The notes beneath the pieces are model-generated. The model was not told where the DNA came from, ran no database searches, and worked only from the letters and a program-made list of their open reading frames with translations. 64,000 nt of DNA from Naumannella halotolerans (GTDB taxonomy: Bacteria; Actinomycetota; Actinomycetes; Propionibacteriales; Propionibacteriaceae): assembly GCF_004364645.1 (NCBI RefSeq), contig NZ_SOAW01000003.1, positions 248,001 to 312,000 of the forward strand. Direction: 5' to 3'. A program made the translations under genes and the position numbers. Below, in pieces: positions 17,371 to 26,473 of this stretch. Each line of letters starts with the position of its first letter. The stretch's first letter is position 1.

Positions 17371-19251
17371 GTGAGTCCCGCCCGGATCGTTCCTGCCCTC
17401 TGCCTGAGCGTGACGACGGCACTGCTCGCCGGGTGTACGGCCGGTCCCGATGAGCCCGGGAAGAGCCCGGAGCAGACCGCCGCCGATCTGGCCTACTACC
17501 TGTCGATCGGCCACATCTGGGGTGATCTGCCGCTGACCGCCGGGTCCGAGTCCGCGGCCCTGGCCTACCCCGAGCTGATCAACACCGCGAAGGGGGCCTG
17601 GCCGACGGTCACCGTCGACTCGGTGGATCCGAACTCCTGGGCGAGTACCCGTACCGCGGCAACCCTGCGCTGGTCCTGGGACATCGTCCCCGGGGGCGAG
17701 CCCTGGACGTACTCGACCAAGGTCGATCTGGTCGACGCCGATGGCATGTGGCGGGCCGATGTCTCGATGGCACAGTTTCATCCCGAGCTCGACGACGGTG
17801 AGGGCTTCGAGGTACGCCAGGAGCCCGGGGAACGTGCAGAGATCGTCGATCGAAACTCCGACCCGATCATGAGTGCGATCAACGTCCAGCTGATCGGGAT
17901 CGACAAACCGTCGGTGGCGGCCGCGGAGCAGGAAGGGGCGGCTCGGGAACTGGCCGAGCTGGTCGAGGTCGATCCAGACCGATTCGTCGAGAAGGTCCTC
18001 AATGCCGGCCCGAAGGCGTTCGTCAGCGCCATCACATTGCGGGCCGACGACACCGACGAGGGCCTGCTCGGAGCGCTGGAGTCGATCCCGGGCGGCCGTG
18101 CGGTGCTGGATGAGGCGCAACTGGCCCCGAGTCGTGACTTCGCCCGGCCCCTGCTGGGTACGGTCGGCCCGGCCACCGCCGAACTCGTCGAGGAGTCCAA
18201 GGGGCGGATCGCCGAAGGGGACGAGGCGGGCCTGTCGGGGTTGTCGCGTCGCTACGACGAGCAGCTACGAGGAACCGGCGCGTCGACGGTGACGATCGAC
18301 GGTGAACAGGTCTACGACAGCGAGGGAGTCGCGGGGACACCGCTGCAGCTCAGCCTGGACAAGTCGATGCAGGAACTGGCCGACGAACTCGTCGCCGGAC
18401 GCGACACCCCGGCGGCGCTGGTGGCGATCCAGCCGTCGTCGCAGGAGATCCTGGCTCTGGCTTCGAACCCCGCGGCAGACGGTCAGGCGATCGCCAACAC
18501 GGGTAGCTACCCGCCGGGCTCGACGTTCAAGATCGTCACCGCGCTGGCCTTGCTCCGCAGTGGGATGAGTCCGGAGGACCTGGTCGAATGCCCGTCCACG
18601 ATCACCGTCGACGGACGGACGATCGGGAACTATTCCGACTACCCATCGGACTCACTGGGGACGATCACCTTGCGGGAGGCCTTCGCCGAATCCTGCAACA
18701 CCGCGCTGATCGGTGAGGTGGACAGGCTTTCGGCGACCGACCTGCAGGCTGCCGCCTCGGCATTGGGACTCAACCACGATGCGGAGCTGGGTTATCCGTT
18801 CTGGCTGGGGGAGGTGCCGGCAGCCGAGGACGAACTCGACCGCGCAGTGTCGATGATCGGTCAGGGTGAGGTACTGGCGAGCCCACTGGGAATGGCGGCG
18901 GTGGCCGCCTCGGTACAGGCCGGTGAACGGGTCACGCCGAAGTTGATCATGGGGGCCGAGGCGCCGGCGCTGGCGCAGCCATCGGGTCCGTTGACCGCGG
19001 ACGAGGCCGAAGTGCTCCGGGGGTTGATGCGTGGCGTGGTCACCGACGGCAGCGCCTCCGAGCTGGCGGAGCTGGGGGACGAGGTGATGGCCAAGACCGG
19101 CACCGCCGAACACGGCAGTGATCCGGTCGGCACCCATGCCTGGATGGTCGGCGTCGACGGGGACATCGCAGTGGCGGTGTTCGTCGCCGACGGGAAGTCC
19201 GGCAGCAGCGATGCCGGTCCGATCATGCGAGAATTCCTTTCCCGCAAGTGA
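17371..19251 (+). CDS. Lipoprotein penicillin-binding protein (class B transpeptidase with NTF2-like N-terminus)
   Basis: A 626-residue lipoprotein. The lipobox LLAGC puts the lipidated Cys at residue 22. An NTF2-like/MecA-N-type domain (DLAYYLSIGHIW..., about 35-150) is followed by a PBP dimerisation region and a transpeptidase domain. The active-site motifs are S-T-F-K with Ser384, S-C-N at 441-443, and K-T-G at 575-577. It cross-links peptidoglycan outside the membrane. GTG 17371 is preferred: CACAAT lies 7 nt upstream. ATG 17362 is an alternative. It is divergent from the GTPase gene. Confidence 0.87.
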   Translation: MSPARIVPALCLSVTTALLAGCTAGPDEPGKSPEQTAADLAYYLSIGHIWGDLPLTAGSESAALAYPELINTAKGAWPTVTVDSVDPNSWASTRTAATLRWSWDIVPGGEPWTYSTKVDLVDADGMWRADVSMAQFHPELDDGEGFEVRQEPGERAEIVDRNSDPIMSAINVQLIGIDKPSVAAAEQEGAARELAELVEVDPDRFVEKVLNAGPKAFVSAITLRADDTDEGLLGALESIPGGRAVLDEAQLAPSRDFARPLLGTVGPATAELVEESKGRIAEGDEAGLSGLSRRYDEQLRGTGASTVTIDGEQVYDSEGVAGTPLQLSLDKSMQELADELVAGRDTPAALVAIQPSSQEILALASNPAADGQAIANTGSYPPGSTFKIVTALALLRSGMSPEDLVECPSTITVDGRTIGNYSDYPSDSLGTITLREAFAESCNTALIGEVDRLSATDLQAAASALGLNHDAELGYPFWLGEVPAAEDELDRAVSMIGQGEVLASPLGMAAVAASVQAGERVTPKLIMGAEAPALAQPSGPLTADEAEVLRGLMRGVVTDGSASELAELGDEVMAKTGTAEHGSDPVGTHAWMVGVDGDIAVAVFVADGKSGSSDAGPIMREFLSRK

Positions 19252-19299
19252 TTCGGCGCGATCCATCCCAGTGATTCGGCACCCCCTCGGGGTGTCGAT

Positions 19300-20370
19300 T
19301 CACTGCACCGAGGCGATGAACTTCTCGAGTTGATCATGCGCGACGTCGTCGGGCAGCTGGATCGGCGGCGACTTCATGAATGCCGAGGCTGCGGCATCGA
19401 CCGGGCCGCCGAGCCCGGCGTCCTTGGCCAGTTTGGCGATCCGTACCGCGTCGATCATGACCCCGGCCGAGTTCGGTGAGTCCCAGACCTCGAGTTTGTA
19501 CTCCAGGCTGACCGGTGCGTTGCCGAAGCCGCGGCCCTCCAGCCGGACGAAGGCGAACTTGCGGTCGGTCAGCCACGGCACATGATCACTCGGACCGACG
19601 TGGACGTCATCGGCCGGCAGGTCGGCGGCGATGTTGGAGGTCACCGCCCGGGTCTTGGACAGCTTCTTCGACTCCAGGCGCTCGCGCTCCAGCATGTTCT
19701 TGAAGTCCATGTTGCCGCCGACGTTCAGCTGATAGGTACGGTCCAGCTTCAGCCCGCGGGACTCGAACAACCGCGCCAGCACCCGGTGGGTGATGGTGGC
19801 GCCGAGCTGGGACTTGATGTCGTCACCGATGATCGGCACCCCGGCCTCGCGGAACTTGGTCGCCCACACCGGGTCACTGGCGATGAAGACCGGAATCGCG
19901 TTCACGAAGGCGACACCGGCATCGAGTGCGGCCTGGGCGTAGAAGCGGGTTGCCTCCTCCGAGCCGACCGGGAGATAGCTCACCACTACATCGGCACCGG
20001 TTTCGGCGAGGACCTTCGCCACGTCGACCGGCTCGGCCGCGGATTCGGTCAGGCCGGCGCGGTAGTAGTGGCCCATACCGTCCAGAGTCGGCGCCCGCAG
20101 CACGGGTACGTTCATCACCCCGACATCGGCGAAGTGCAGGGTGTCATTGGGTTCGGCCCAGATCGCCTCGCCGAGATCCCGGCCGACCTTGGAGTCCAGC
20201 ACATCGAAGGCGGCCACCACCTCGATGTCGCTGATCCGCCACGGTCCGAGCTTGGTGTGCATCAGACCGGGGACCAGGTCCTCGTCGCGGGCATCGGCAT
20301 AGAAGCTCAACCCCTGGATCAGCGAATTGGCGCAGTTGCCGATGCCGGCGATCGCCAGGCGGATGCTCAA
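19300..20370 (-). CDS. ino1: Inositol-3-phosphate synthase
   Basis: A 356-residue enzyme that converts glucose-6-phosphate to inositol-3-phosphate, the first step to phosphatidylinositol and mycothiol in actinobacteria. Visible features are the NAD-binding [15 protein letters not shown] at the N-terminus, [14 protein letters not shown], the [11 protein letters not shown] active-site block, and [14 protein letters not shown] 20370 is chosen because GGAGG lies about 5 nt upstream and the protein then begins like its relatives. Longer starts overlap the promoter region of the divergent ybjN-like gene. Confidence 0.92.
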   Translation of the reverse strand: MSIRLAIAGIGNCANSLIQGLSFYADARDEDLVPGLMHTKLGPWRISDIEVVAAFDVLDSKVGRDLGEAIWAEPNDTLHFADVGVMNVPVLRAPTLDGMGHYYRAGLTESAAEPVDVAKVLAETGADVVVSYLPVGSEEATRFYAQAALDAGVAFVNAIPVFIASDPVWATKFREAGVPIIGDDIKSQLGATITHRVLARLFESRGLKLDRTYQLNVGGNMDFKNMLERERLESKKLSKTRAVTSNIAADLPADDVHVGPSDHVPWLTDRKFAFVRLEGRGFGNAPVSLEYKLEVWDSPNSAGVMIDAVRIAKLAKDAGLGGPVDAAASAFMKSPPIQLPDDVAHDQLEKFIASVQ

Positions 20371-20461
20371 TGGTCCTCCATACGTCTGTGCCGCGCTGAA
20401 CGGTCGGCCCACATGGGGTGGGCAGCGCGAGGCCACCACATGCTAGCTCCCCGGTCGGGGA

Positions 20462-20467
20462 TATCCT
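20462..20467 (+). promoter_or_regulatory. -10 box TATCCT, leaderless start of ybjN-like gene
   Basis: TATCCT, then GAGTTC (6 nt), then GTG 20474. Confidence 0.55.
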
Positions 20468-20473
20468 GAGTTC

Positions 20474-20995
20474 GTGACCGAATCGTCGACACCGCACTGG
20501 ACCAACGCCATGGAAGCGGCGCATGAGGCCGTGCGCTCGGCGCTGTCGGAGTTGGACCTGGAGTGGGAGGAAAGCGATGACGGGTTCGTCGTCACCATCC
20601 CCGGCGCCCGGAAACTGAAGACCGAGGTGGCGGTGATGATCGGCCGCCACGCCGTCCAGGTACGGGCATTCATCGCCCGCCACCCGGACGAGAACCTGAG
20701 TGGCACCTACGGCTGGCTGTTGCAGCGCAATCTCAAGCTGCGTGGGGTCGCCTTCGCCACCGACCGGCTCGGCGACATCTACCTGATCGGCAATGTGCAG
20801 GTGCAGACGGTCACCGCGTACCAGATCGACGCGTTGCTGGGGGAGATCGCCGAGGCCGCCGACGAGTCGTTCAACCCCATCCTCGAACTGGGGTTCGCCT
20901 CCTCCATTCGCAAGGAATGGCAGTGGCGTCTCGACCGCGGTGAGTCCACCACCAACCTGGCCGCCTTCGAGCACCTGCGGCCGGATCGGGACTGA
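20474..20995 (+). CDS. YbjN-domain protein
   Basis: A 173-residue protein with the YbjN/type-III-chaperone-like fold: VTIPGARKLKTEVAVMIGRH, then a LLQRNLKLRGVAFATDRLGD block and a C-terminal helix. It is the counterpart of the small YbjN gene found next to gpm1-senX3-regX3 in mycobacteria (Rv0487). The biochemical role is unknown; a chaperone-like or peptide-binding function has been suggested for the fold. Confidence 0.75.
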   Translation: MTESSTPHWTNAMEAAHEAVRSALSELDLEWEESDDGFVVTIPGARKLKTEVAVMIGRHAVQVRAFIARHPDENLSGTYGWLLQRNLKLRGVAFATDRLGDIYLIGNVQVQTVTAYQIDALLGEIAEAADESFNPILELGFASSIRKEWQWRLDRGESTTNLAAFEHLRPDRD

Positions 20996-21031
20996 AGCCC
21001 CACCGAGCCCGTCGCGGACGCCGGTCCTCGC

Positions 21032-21037
21032 TAGGCT
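21032..21037 (+). promoter_or_regulatory. -10 box TAGGCT, leaderless start of gpmA
   Basis: TAGGCT, then GGGCCC (6 nt), then ATG 21044. Confidence 0.55.
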
Positions 21038-21043
21038 GGGCCC

Positions 21044-21793
21044 ATGACCTCGAAGCTGATCCTGCTGCGCCACGGCGAGAGCGAATGGAACGCCAAGAAC
21101 CTGTTCACCGGCTGGGTGGATGTGAATCTCAACGACAAGGGGCGGGCGGAGGCCGAACGCGGCGGCCAGTTGCTGCAGAGCAACGATCTGCTGCCCGATG
21201 TGGTGCACACCTCCTTGCTGAAGCGGGCGATCAACACCGCCAACATCGCCTTGGTCACCGCGGATCGCGGTTGGATCGAGACCAAGCGGTCGTGGCGGCT
21301 GAACGAGCGTCACTACGGTGCCCTGCAGGGGCTGGACAAGTCGGCGACCCGGGAGAAGTACGGCGATGAGCAGTTCATGATCTGGCGCCGCTCCTATGAC
21401 ACGCCGCCGCCGGCGTTGGAGCCCGATGCGGAGTACTCGCAGTTCAACGATCCGCGGTACGCCTCGCTGCCGCCGGAGCTGCGCCCGCAGACCGAGTGCC
21501 TGGCCGATGTGGTGGTCCGGATGCTGCCGTACTACTACGACGAGATCGTGCCTGACCTAGCCACCGGCAAAACCGTTCTGGTCGCCGCCCACGGCAACTC
21601 GATCCGGGCCCTGGTCAAGCATCTGGACGGCATCTCCGACGCCGACATCGCCGGGCTGAACATCCCGACCGGGATTCCGCTGCTGTACGAGCTGGACGAT
21701 GCCTACCGACCGATCACGCCGGGCGGGCAGTACCTCGACCCCGATGCCGCGGCGGAGGCGATCCAAGCGGTGGCCAACCAGGGCAAGAAGTAG
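21044..21793 (+). CDS. gpmA: 2,3-bisphosphoglycerate-dependent phosphoglycerate mutase
   Basis: A 249-residue glycolytic enzyme interconverting 3- and 2-phosphoglycerate. The phospho-acceptor His10 lies in LLRHGES, the second active-site His183 in VAAHGNS, and the [11 protein letters not shown] segment is diagnostic of the cofactor-dependent mutase. Order with senX3-regX3 matches mycobacteria. A strong hairpin follows. Confidence 0.96.
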   Translation: MTSKLILLRHGESEWNAKNLFTGWVDVNLNDKGRAEAERGGQLLQSNDLLPDVVHTSLLKRAINTANIALVTADRGWIETKRSWRLNERHYGALQGLDKSATREKYGDEQFMIWRRSYDTPPPALEPDAEYSQFNDPRYASLPPELRPQTECLADVVVRMLPYYYDEIVPDLATGKTVLVAAHGNSIRALVKHLDGISDADIAGLNIPTGIPLLYELDDAYRPITPGGQYLDPDAAAEAIQAVANQGKK

Positions 21794-21821
21794 TACTCCC
21801 GCGATCGCCGCAGGAAATAGC

Positions 21822-21855
21822 AAGGAGCCCCGGTGCCGATGGCACCGGGGCTCTT
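21822..21855. terminator. Bidirectional terminator between gpmA and phoU
   Basis: AAGGAGCCCCGGTGCC pairs with GGCACCGGGGCTCTT around a 3-nt GAT loop, between convergent genes. Confidence 0.8.
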
Positions 21856-21871
21856 GGTGATCAGGGGTCGA

Positions 21872-22531
21872 TCAGGACCACACCTCGTCGCCGGACAGTT
21901 CGCCCTCGACGATGTAGACGACCTCCCGGCCGAAGGTCACCGCATGGTCGGCGATCCGCTCGAAGTAGCGACCGAGCAGGGCGACGTCGACCGCCGCCTC
22001 CACCCCGTACTGCCAGTCGTCGGCCAGCATCAACCGGAACTGGCTGCTGCGCAGATCGTCCATCTCCTCGTCGCGCTCGGCCATCCGCCGAGCCTGGCCG
22101 GTGTCCCGGTTGCGCAGCGCATCGGAGGCCTCACCGATCATCCGGACGGCGACTTCCGACATCCGGTTGAAGTTCGGTTCGAGGTCGGCCGGCACCGCGT
22201 GATCGGGGTAGCGCAGGCGGGCGATCTTGGCGATGTGGGCGGCCAGGTCACCCATCCGGGTGAAGTCGGCCAGCAACCGCACGGCCACGATCACGGTCCG
22301 CAGTTCACCGGCGACCGGCGCCTGCAGGGCCAGCAGGCCGAAACAGCGTTGCTCCAGTTCGGCTGCGAGGTTGTCGATCTGGACGTCGTCGGAGATGACC
22401 TGCTCGGCCAGCTGCAGATCAGCGGTCAGCAAGGCCTGGCTTGCATTACGCGTCGCGGTCGAGACCAGCTGCGACAGGCGGACCATGTCATCGACCACGG
22501 ACTCCAGCTGTTCGCGGTACGAATCGCGCAC
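21872..22531 (-). CDS. phoU: Phosphate transport regulator PhoU
   Basis: A 219-residue protein made of two PhoU helical repeats. The metal-binding E-x3-D-x3-type motifs show as ADFTRMGDLAAHIAKIARL in the first repeat and GRYFERIADHAVTFGREV in the second. PhoU links the Pst transporter to the sensor kinase and keeps the Pho regulon off when phosphate is plentiful. It is divergent from senX3, with a PHO box facing phoU in between. GTG 22531 is preceded by AAGGGA. Confidence 0.93.
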   Translation of the reverse strand: MRDSYREQLESVVDDMVRLSQLVSTATRNASQALLTADLQLAEQVISDDVQIDNLAAELEQRCFGLLALQAPVAGELRTVIVAVRLLADFTRMGDLAAHIAKIARLRYPDHAVPADLEPNFNRMSEVAVRMIGEASDALRNRDTGQARRMAERDEEMDDLRSSQFRLMLADDWQYGVEAAVDVALLGRYFERIADHAVTFGREVVYIVEGELSGDEVWS

Positions 22532-22613
22532 TCTTTGTCCCTTCCCACTTTCTTGGCTGCATGTGTCAATCAGCAGACCCCAACCTAGGCCCTCGGGGTG
22601 ACAGCGACAACGC

Positions 22614-22646
22614 GGGAGGATAACGGACGGTGAACGGCGACTGAAC
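22614..22646 (-). promoter_or_regulatory. PHO box: three 11-bp direct repeats
   Basis: Read on the minus strand, the units are GTTCAGTCGCC, GTTCACCGTCC and GTTATCCTCCC, spaced exactly 11 bp. This is the layout and core (GTTCA) of actinobacterial PhoP/RegX3 binding sites. It points toward phoU and lies 73-105 bp upstream of senX3. Confidence 0.7.
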
Positions 22647-22706
22647 GTGTGGTGCGGCGGCCGGATCGGAACAGCCCGGGTGTGACAGCGGGCCGGTCGC
22701 GCCCCC

Positions 22707-22712
22707 TACGAT
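22707..22712 (+). promoter_or_regulatory. -10 box TACGAT, leaderless start of senX3
   Basis: TACGAT, then CGGATC (6 nt), then GTG 22719. Confidence 0.5.
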
Positions 22713-22718
22713 CGGATC

Positions 22719-24008
22719 GTGGGTTATGTCCTGGTCGGTATCGGCTGCCTGGTCCTCGGAGCCGCCATCATGTGGCTGATCCGACGACCGCGCCGCCCGC
22801 GGATCGATGACACCCCGCCGGCCCTGCTGGATCCGCCCGAGCCGGTCGTACCGGACGGGGTCTCGGAGGTACTGGGCGTGCTGCGGTCCTCGGCGGTGGT
22901 GGTCGGCCCGCACGACCAGGTGCTCCGGTCGACCGCCCAGGCCCGGGCGCTGGGGTTGGTCCGGGGGACCCGGGTGGTCGTCCCCGATCTGCTCGACCTG
23001 GTCCACGAGGTACGGCAGAACGGCCAGATCGTCTCGGTGGACCTGGAGTTGAGCCGGGGCCATGGCGCACCAGTGCAGTACTTGTCGGTACGTACCGCCC
23101 CGCTGGCCGACGACCTGATCGTGATCCTGGCCGAGGACCGTTCGGATGCCCGCCGGGTGGAGGAGATCCGCCGCGACTTCGTGGCCAATGTGAGTCACGA
23201 ACTGAAGACTCCGATCGGGGCCGTCGCACTGCTCGCCGAGGCCGTGGAGCAGGCTGCCGACGACCCCGAGGCGGTGGTCCGGTTCGCCGGGCGGATGCAG
23301 CAGGAGAGCCAGCGGCTGGGGGAACTGGTCAAACAGGTGATCGAGTTGTCCCGGCTGCAGGCCGACGATCCGCTGGTGATGCCGCAGGAGGTCGCCCTCG
23401 ACCAGGTGCTGGCCAGTGCGGTGGATTCGTGCCGGGTCGATGCCGAGTCCCGGCAGGTGTCGATGACGATCGCCGGGGAGTCCGACCTGCGGGTGAACGG
23501 TGACGCGGTGCAGTTGGCCACCGCCATCCGCAACCTGGTGCAGAACGCGGTCAGCTATTCCGATCCCGGCGCCCGGGTGACCGTCGGCGCCCGGGTCCGC
23601 CACGATGGCGAGGACGAGGTGATCGACGTCGCCGTCTCCGACAACGGCATCGGCATCCCGCAGAGCGAGTTCGCCCGGATCTTCGAACGCTTCTACCGGG
23701 TCGACTACGCCCGCAGCCGCGATCGAGGCGGTACGGGTCTCGGGCTCGCGATCGTCAAGCACATTGCGGCGGCCCATGGCGGGCAGGTGAATGTCTGGAG
23801 CCGTCCGGGTCACGGGTCGACCTTCACCATCCGGTTGCCCTCGATCGGCGAGACGGAGCGGGCCGACGTACCACCGGTTGCCGGTGAACTCTCTGAGCCC
23901 CAGCAGGTCGCCGGACCCGATGGTGAGGTTCTTTCGGTGGGTAGGCAGTCAGCGCAGAAGGCGGCCGGTGAGGCCGTGGACAAGCATGGTCAGGAGGCCA
24001 GGAAATGA
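22719..24008 (+). CDS. senX3: Phosphate-sensing histidine kinase SenX3/PhoR type
   Basis: A 429-residue kinase. One N-terminal membrane helix (residues about 2-21) is followed by a PAS-like segment (about 45-140). The H-box is VSHELKTP with phospho-acceptor His160. Catalytic ATPase motifs are the N-box NLVQNAVSYS, DNGIGIP and GTGLGLAI. It lacks a large extracellular sensor, as is usual for SenX3, which senses through PhoU and Pst. Its stop overlaps the regX3 start by ATGA. Confidence 0.92.
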   Translation: MGYVLVGIGCLVLGAAIMWLIRRPRRPRIDDTPPALLDPPEPVVPDGVSEVLGVLRSSAVVVGPHDQVLRSTAQARALGLVRGTRVVVPDLLDLVHEVRQNGQIVSVDLELSRGHGAPVQYLSVRTAPLADDLIVILAEDRSDARRVEEIRRDFVANVSHELKTPIGAVALLAEAVEQAADDPEAVVRFAGRMQQESQRLGELVKQVIELSRLQADDPLVMPQEVALDQVLASAVDSCRVDAESRQVSMTIAGESDLRVNGDAVQLATAIRNLVQNAVSYSDPGARVTVGARVRHDGEDEVIDVAVSDNGIGIPQSEFARIFERFYRVDYARSRDRGGTGLGLAIVKHIAAAHGGQVNVWSRPGHGSTFTIRLPSIGETERADVPPVAGELSEPQQVAGPDGEVLSVGRQSAQKAAGEAVDKHGQEARK

Positions 24009-24682
24009 CCCGAGTGCTCGTGGTCGACGACGAGGAGAACTACCGCGAGACCATCGCCTACATGCTGCGGCGGGAGGGTTTCGAGGTGGTCGAGGCCGCC
24101 GACGGCACCGCCGCCCTCGGCGAGTTCGAGCGGGCCGGTGCCGACATCGTGCTGCTGGACCTGATGATGCCCGGGATGTCCGGCACCGAGGTCTGTCGGC
24201 AACTGCGTACCCGGGGCACCGTGCCGGTGATCATGCTCACCGCCCGGGACTCCGAGATCGACAAGGTGGTCGGCCTGGAGATCGGTGCCGACGACTACGT
24301 CACCAAACCGTTCTCCCATCGTGAACTGGTGGCGCGGATCCGGGCGGTGCTGCGACGGGGCCAGGACATCGAACTGCTGCCGGATGTGATCGAGTCCGGC
24401 GGGGTACGGATGGACGTGGAGCGGCACGTCGTCTCGGTCGACGGCAAGCAGGTGAAACTCGCACTGAAGGAGTTCGAACTGCTGGAGATGTTGTTGCGCA
24501 ATGCCGGCCGGGTGATGACCCGGGGGCAGTTGATCGACCGGATCTGGGGGGTCGACTACGTCGGCGACACCAAGACCCTGGACGTCCACATCAAACGCCT
24601 GCGGTCGAAGATCGAACCCGATCCGGCCGATCCCAGCCATCTGGTGACCGTCCGCGGCCTGGGGTACAAGTTCGAGGCCTGA
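24005..24682 (+). CDS. regX3: Response regulator RegX3/PhoP (OmpR family)
   Basis: A 225-residue regulator. The receiver domain has acidic pocket VVDDEENY, phospho-acceptor Asp52 in LLDLMMPG, Thr in MLTARDS and Lys in YVTKPFSHRE. An OmpR-type winged helix at the C-terminus has KEFELLEMLLRNAGRVMTRG and VDVHIKRLRSKIEPDP-like recognition segments. It is co-translated with senX3 and would bind the PHO box at 22614-22646. Confidence 0.94.
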   Translation: MTRVLVVDDEENYRETIAYMLRREGFEVVEAADGTAALGEFERAGADIVLLDLMMPGMSGTEVCRQLRTRGTVPVIMLTARDSEIDKVVGLEIGADDYVTKPFSHRELVARIRAVLRRGQDIELLPDVIESGGVRMDVERHVVSVDGKQVKLALKEFELLEMLLRNAGRVMTRGQLIDRIWGVDYVGDTKTLDVHIKRLRSKIEPDPADPSHLVTVRGLGYKFEA

Positions 24683-24779
24683 GCTCACCGGGCAAACCCC
24701 GGCGATCGGCGGCGGGCCGGCCGGTCTCGATGCGATGAGCGCCACACCCGCCGGGGCGGGGGAACCCGGACCGGGCCGC

Positions 24780-24785
24780 TAGGGT
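24780..24785 (+). promoter_or_regulatory. -10 box TAGGGT, leaderless start of prs-like gene
   Basis: TAGGGT, then GTCCGG (6 nt), then GTG 24792. Confidence 0.55.
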
Positions 24786-24791
24786 GTCCGG

Positions 24792-25751
24792 GTGACGGAC
24801 GAGATCACTGTTTTCACCGGTAGCGGCAACCCGGAGTTCGCCCAGCGGATGTGCGATCTGCTCGGCGTGGAGCTGTCGCCGACCAACATCACCCGCTTCA
24901 GCAACGACTGCATCCAGGTGCAGCTGCGAGCCAACTGCCGCCGCAAGGACGTCTACATCGTGCAGCCACTGGTGCCGCCGGTGCAGGAGAACCTGGTCGA
25001 GCTGCTGTTGATGCTGGACGCAGCACGGGGGGCCTCGGCCAACCACATCACCGCAGTGATCCCGCACTACGCCTATGCCCGTTCGGACAAGAAGGACGCC
25101 TCCCGGATTTCCATCGGGGCCAAGCTGGTCGCCGACATGCTGAGTGCGGCCGGTGCGACCCGAGTGATCACCATGACCCTGCACTCCGAACAGGTGCACG
25201 GTTTCTTCAACGTACCGGTCGACCACCTGACCGCGGTGAAGGAGCTGGCGGCGGCCTTCAGCGAGGACGACCTGTCCGACACCGTGGTGGTCTCACCCGA
25301 CTTCGGCTACGCGAAGGTGGCCAGCGAATTCGCCCGCCGGTTGGATCTTCCGGTGGCCGCCGGCTCGAAGCGTCGGATGGCCGACGACAAGGTGATCATC
25401 GACCGGATCGTCGGTGACGTCGAGGGCAAGAAGGTGATCATCATCGACGACGAGGTGGCGACTGCCGGCTCCATGATCGAGTTGATCCAGAAGCTGCGGG
25501 AGGAGGGCGTGACCGACATCTCCATCGCCACCACCCACGGCCTGTTCACCGGCAAGGCGGTCGAACGGCTCAACGCCGAGCCCGACATCGCCCGGATCGT
25601 CTCCACCGACACCGTCCCGCTGACCGCCGAACGTACCCCCGAGAGGTTGCAGGTACGGTCGGTCGCCCCGCTTTTCGCCGAGGCGGTACGCCGGCACAAC
25701 TGCGGCGAATCGGTCAGCTCGCTGTTCAGCGACGAGCCCACCTACGGCTGA
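24792..25751 (+). CDS. prs: Ribose-phosphate pyrophosphokinase, divergent subfamily
   Basis: A 319-residue PRPP-synthase-family protein (ribose-5-phosphate + ATP to PRPP + AMP). The two phosphoribosyltransferase-like halves are intact and the fold matches end to end. However, key motifs differ from the classical enzyme. The metal-binding M-D-L-H is M-T-L-H here (Thr129, His131). The ribose-5-phosphate loop D-D-x-x-D-T-A-G-T is D-D-E-V-A-T-A-G-S (219-227). R-S-D-K-K-D-A-S-R replaces the usual R-x-D-R-K segment, while the catalytic-loop G-S-K-R-R is kept. It may be a specialised paralogue, with a standard prs elsewhere in the genome. Confidence 0.8.
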   Translation: MTDEITVFTGSGNPEFAQRMCDLLGVELSPTNITRFSNDCIQVQLRANCRRKDVYIVQPLVPPVQENLVELLLMLDAARGASANHITAVIPHYAYARSDKKDASRISIGAKLVADMLSAAGATRVITMTLHSEQVHGFFNVPVDHLTAVKELAAAFSEDDLSDTVVVSPDFGYAKVASEFARRLDLPVAAGSKRRMADDKVIIDRIVGDVEGKKVIIIDDEVATAGSMIELIQKLREEGVTDISIATTHGLFTGKAVERLNAEPDIARIVSTDTVPLTAERTPERLQVRSVAPLFAEAVRRHNCGESVSSLFSDEPTYG

Positions 25752-25773
25752 CCGCCGAGCCCAGACATACAAC

Positions 25774-25801
25774 AAGGCCCCTCCCGACCGGGAGGGGCCT
25801 T
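25774..25801. terminator. Bidirectional terminator between prs and LpqE-like gene
   Basis: AAGGCCCCTCCC pairs with GGGAGGGGCCTT around a GACC loop, between convergent genes. Confidence 0.82.
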
Positions 25802-25812
25802 GTCGGCTCAGC

Positions 25813-26331
25813 TCACAAGTTCGTCGGCTGCGGTGTGACCGTGGCGTAGTCGACGTTGTTGCCGTCGACGATCGGCACGTCCAGGGTCACCTCACCGGCA
25901 TGGGTGAAGACCAAGGTGGTGCGCACGGTCAGGCCGACCGGGATCTCGCCCGAGACCAGGTACGGATTGCCGACCGAGAGCTTGCTCAATTGCTTGGTGA
26001 CCACCGGGGTGGGACCGCCCTCGAAGACCAGCGGGGTGCCGGTGGGGTTGTTGTCGGCGTCGACCAGCTCTCCGCTCACCGACACCAAGGTGTCCTCCCC
26101 GGTGGTGCTGAGTGCGCCCTCGAGGAAGCCGGTGGTGCCGTCCCGGGTGATCAGCATCAGGTTCAGCACCTTCACCGGGTCCTGCTCTCCGACCTCGGCG
26201 TTCACCCCGCCGCCGATCGTCGGGGGCAGCCGGGCGGGGTCCTGGGTGCAGGCGGCGAACCCCACGGAGCAGGCGATGGCGAGGGCAGCGGCGGCCGTCG
26301 CTTGGGCGATACGAGAAGGCGAGGAGGTCAC
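25813..26331 (-). CDS. LpqE-like lipoprotein
   Basis: A 172-residue protein with an Ala-rich signal and a lipobox-like FAAC (Cys28). A beta-rich domain (VKVLNLMLITRDGTTGFLEG, TLVFTHAGEVTLDVPIV) follows. It resembles mycobacterial LpqE in length, layout and position: lpqE lies divergently next to carD there as here. Copper-chaperone-like (PCu(A)C) relatives exist but the metal ligands are not obvious. Function is unknown. The leaderless GTG 26331 has TAGGCT 6 nt upstream. Confidence 0.65.
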   Translation of the reverse strand: MTSSPSRIAQATAAAALAIACSVGFAACTQDPARLPPTIGGGVNAEVGEQDPVKVLNLMLITRDGTTGFLEGALSTTGEDTLVSVSGELVDADNNPTGTPLVFEGGPTPVVTKQLSKLSVGNPYLVSGEIPVGLTVRTTLVFTHAGEVTLDVPIVDGNNVDYATVTPQPTNL

Positions 26332-26337
26332 GCGCGC

Positions 26338-26343
26338 AGCCTA
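26338..26343 (-). promoter_or_regulatory. -10 box TAGGCT of LpqE-like gene
   Basis: On the minus strand TAGGCT, then GCGCGC (6 nt), then GTG 26331. Confidence 0.55.
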
Positions 26344-26439
26344 GCGCAGGCATACCCCTGTCGTCGTGTCAACCCTGCCCCGGACCGGTGACAGGCCTCT
26401 GGCTAGCGCAAACGCCGGATGGGTGGAACGGCGCCATGC

Positions 26440-26445
26440 TAGAAT
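26440..26445 (+). promoter_or_regulatory. -10 box TAGAAT of carD
   Basis: TAGAAT lies 28 nt before ATG 26474. Unlike many neighbours this gene has a real leader, with GAGAAG just before the start. Confidence 0.6.
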
Positions 26446-26473
26446 CGAGGCCGGGAAAGGGGTACAAGAGAAG

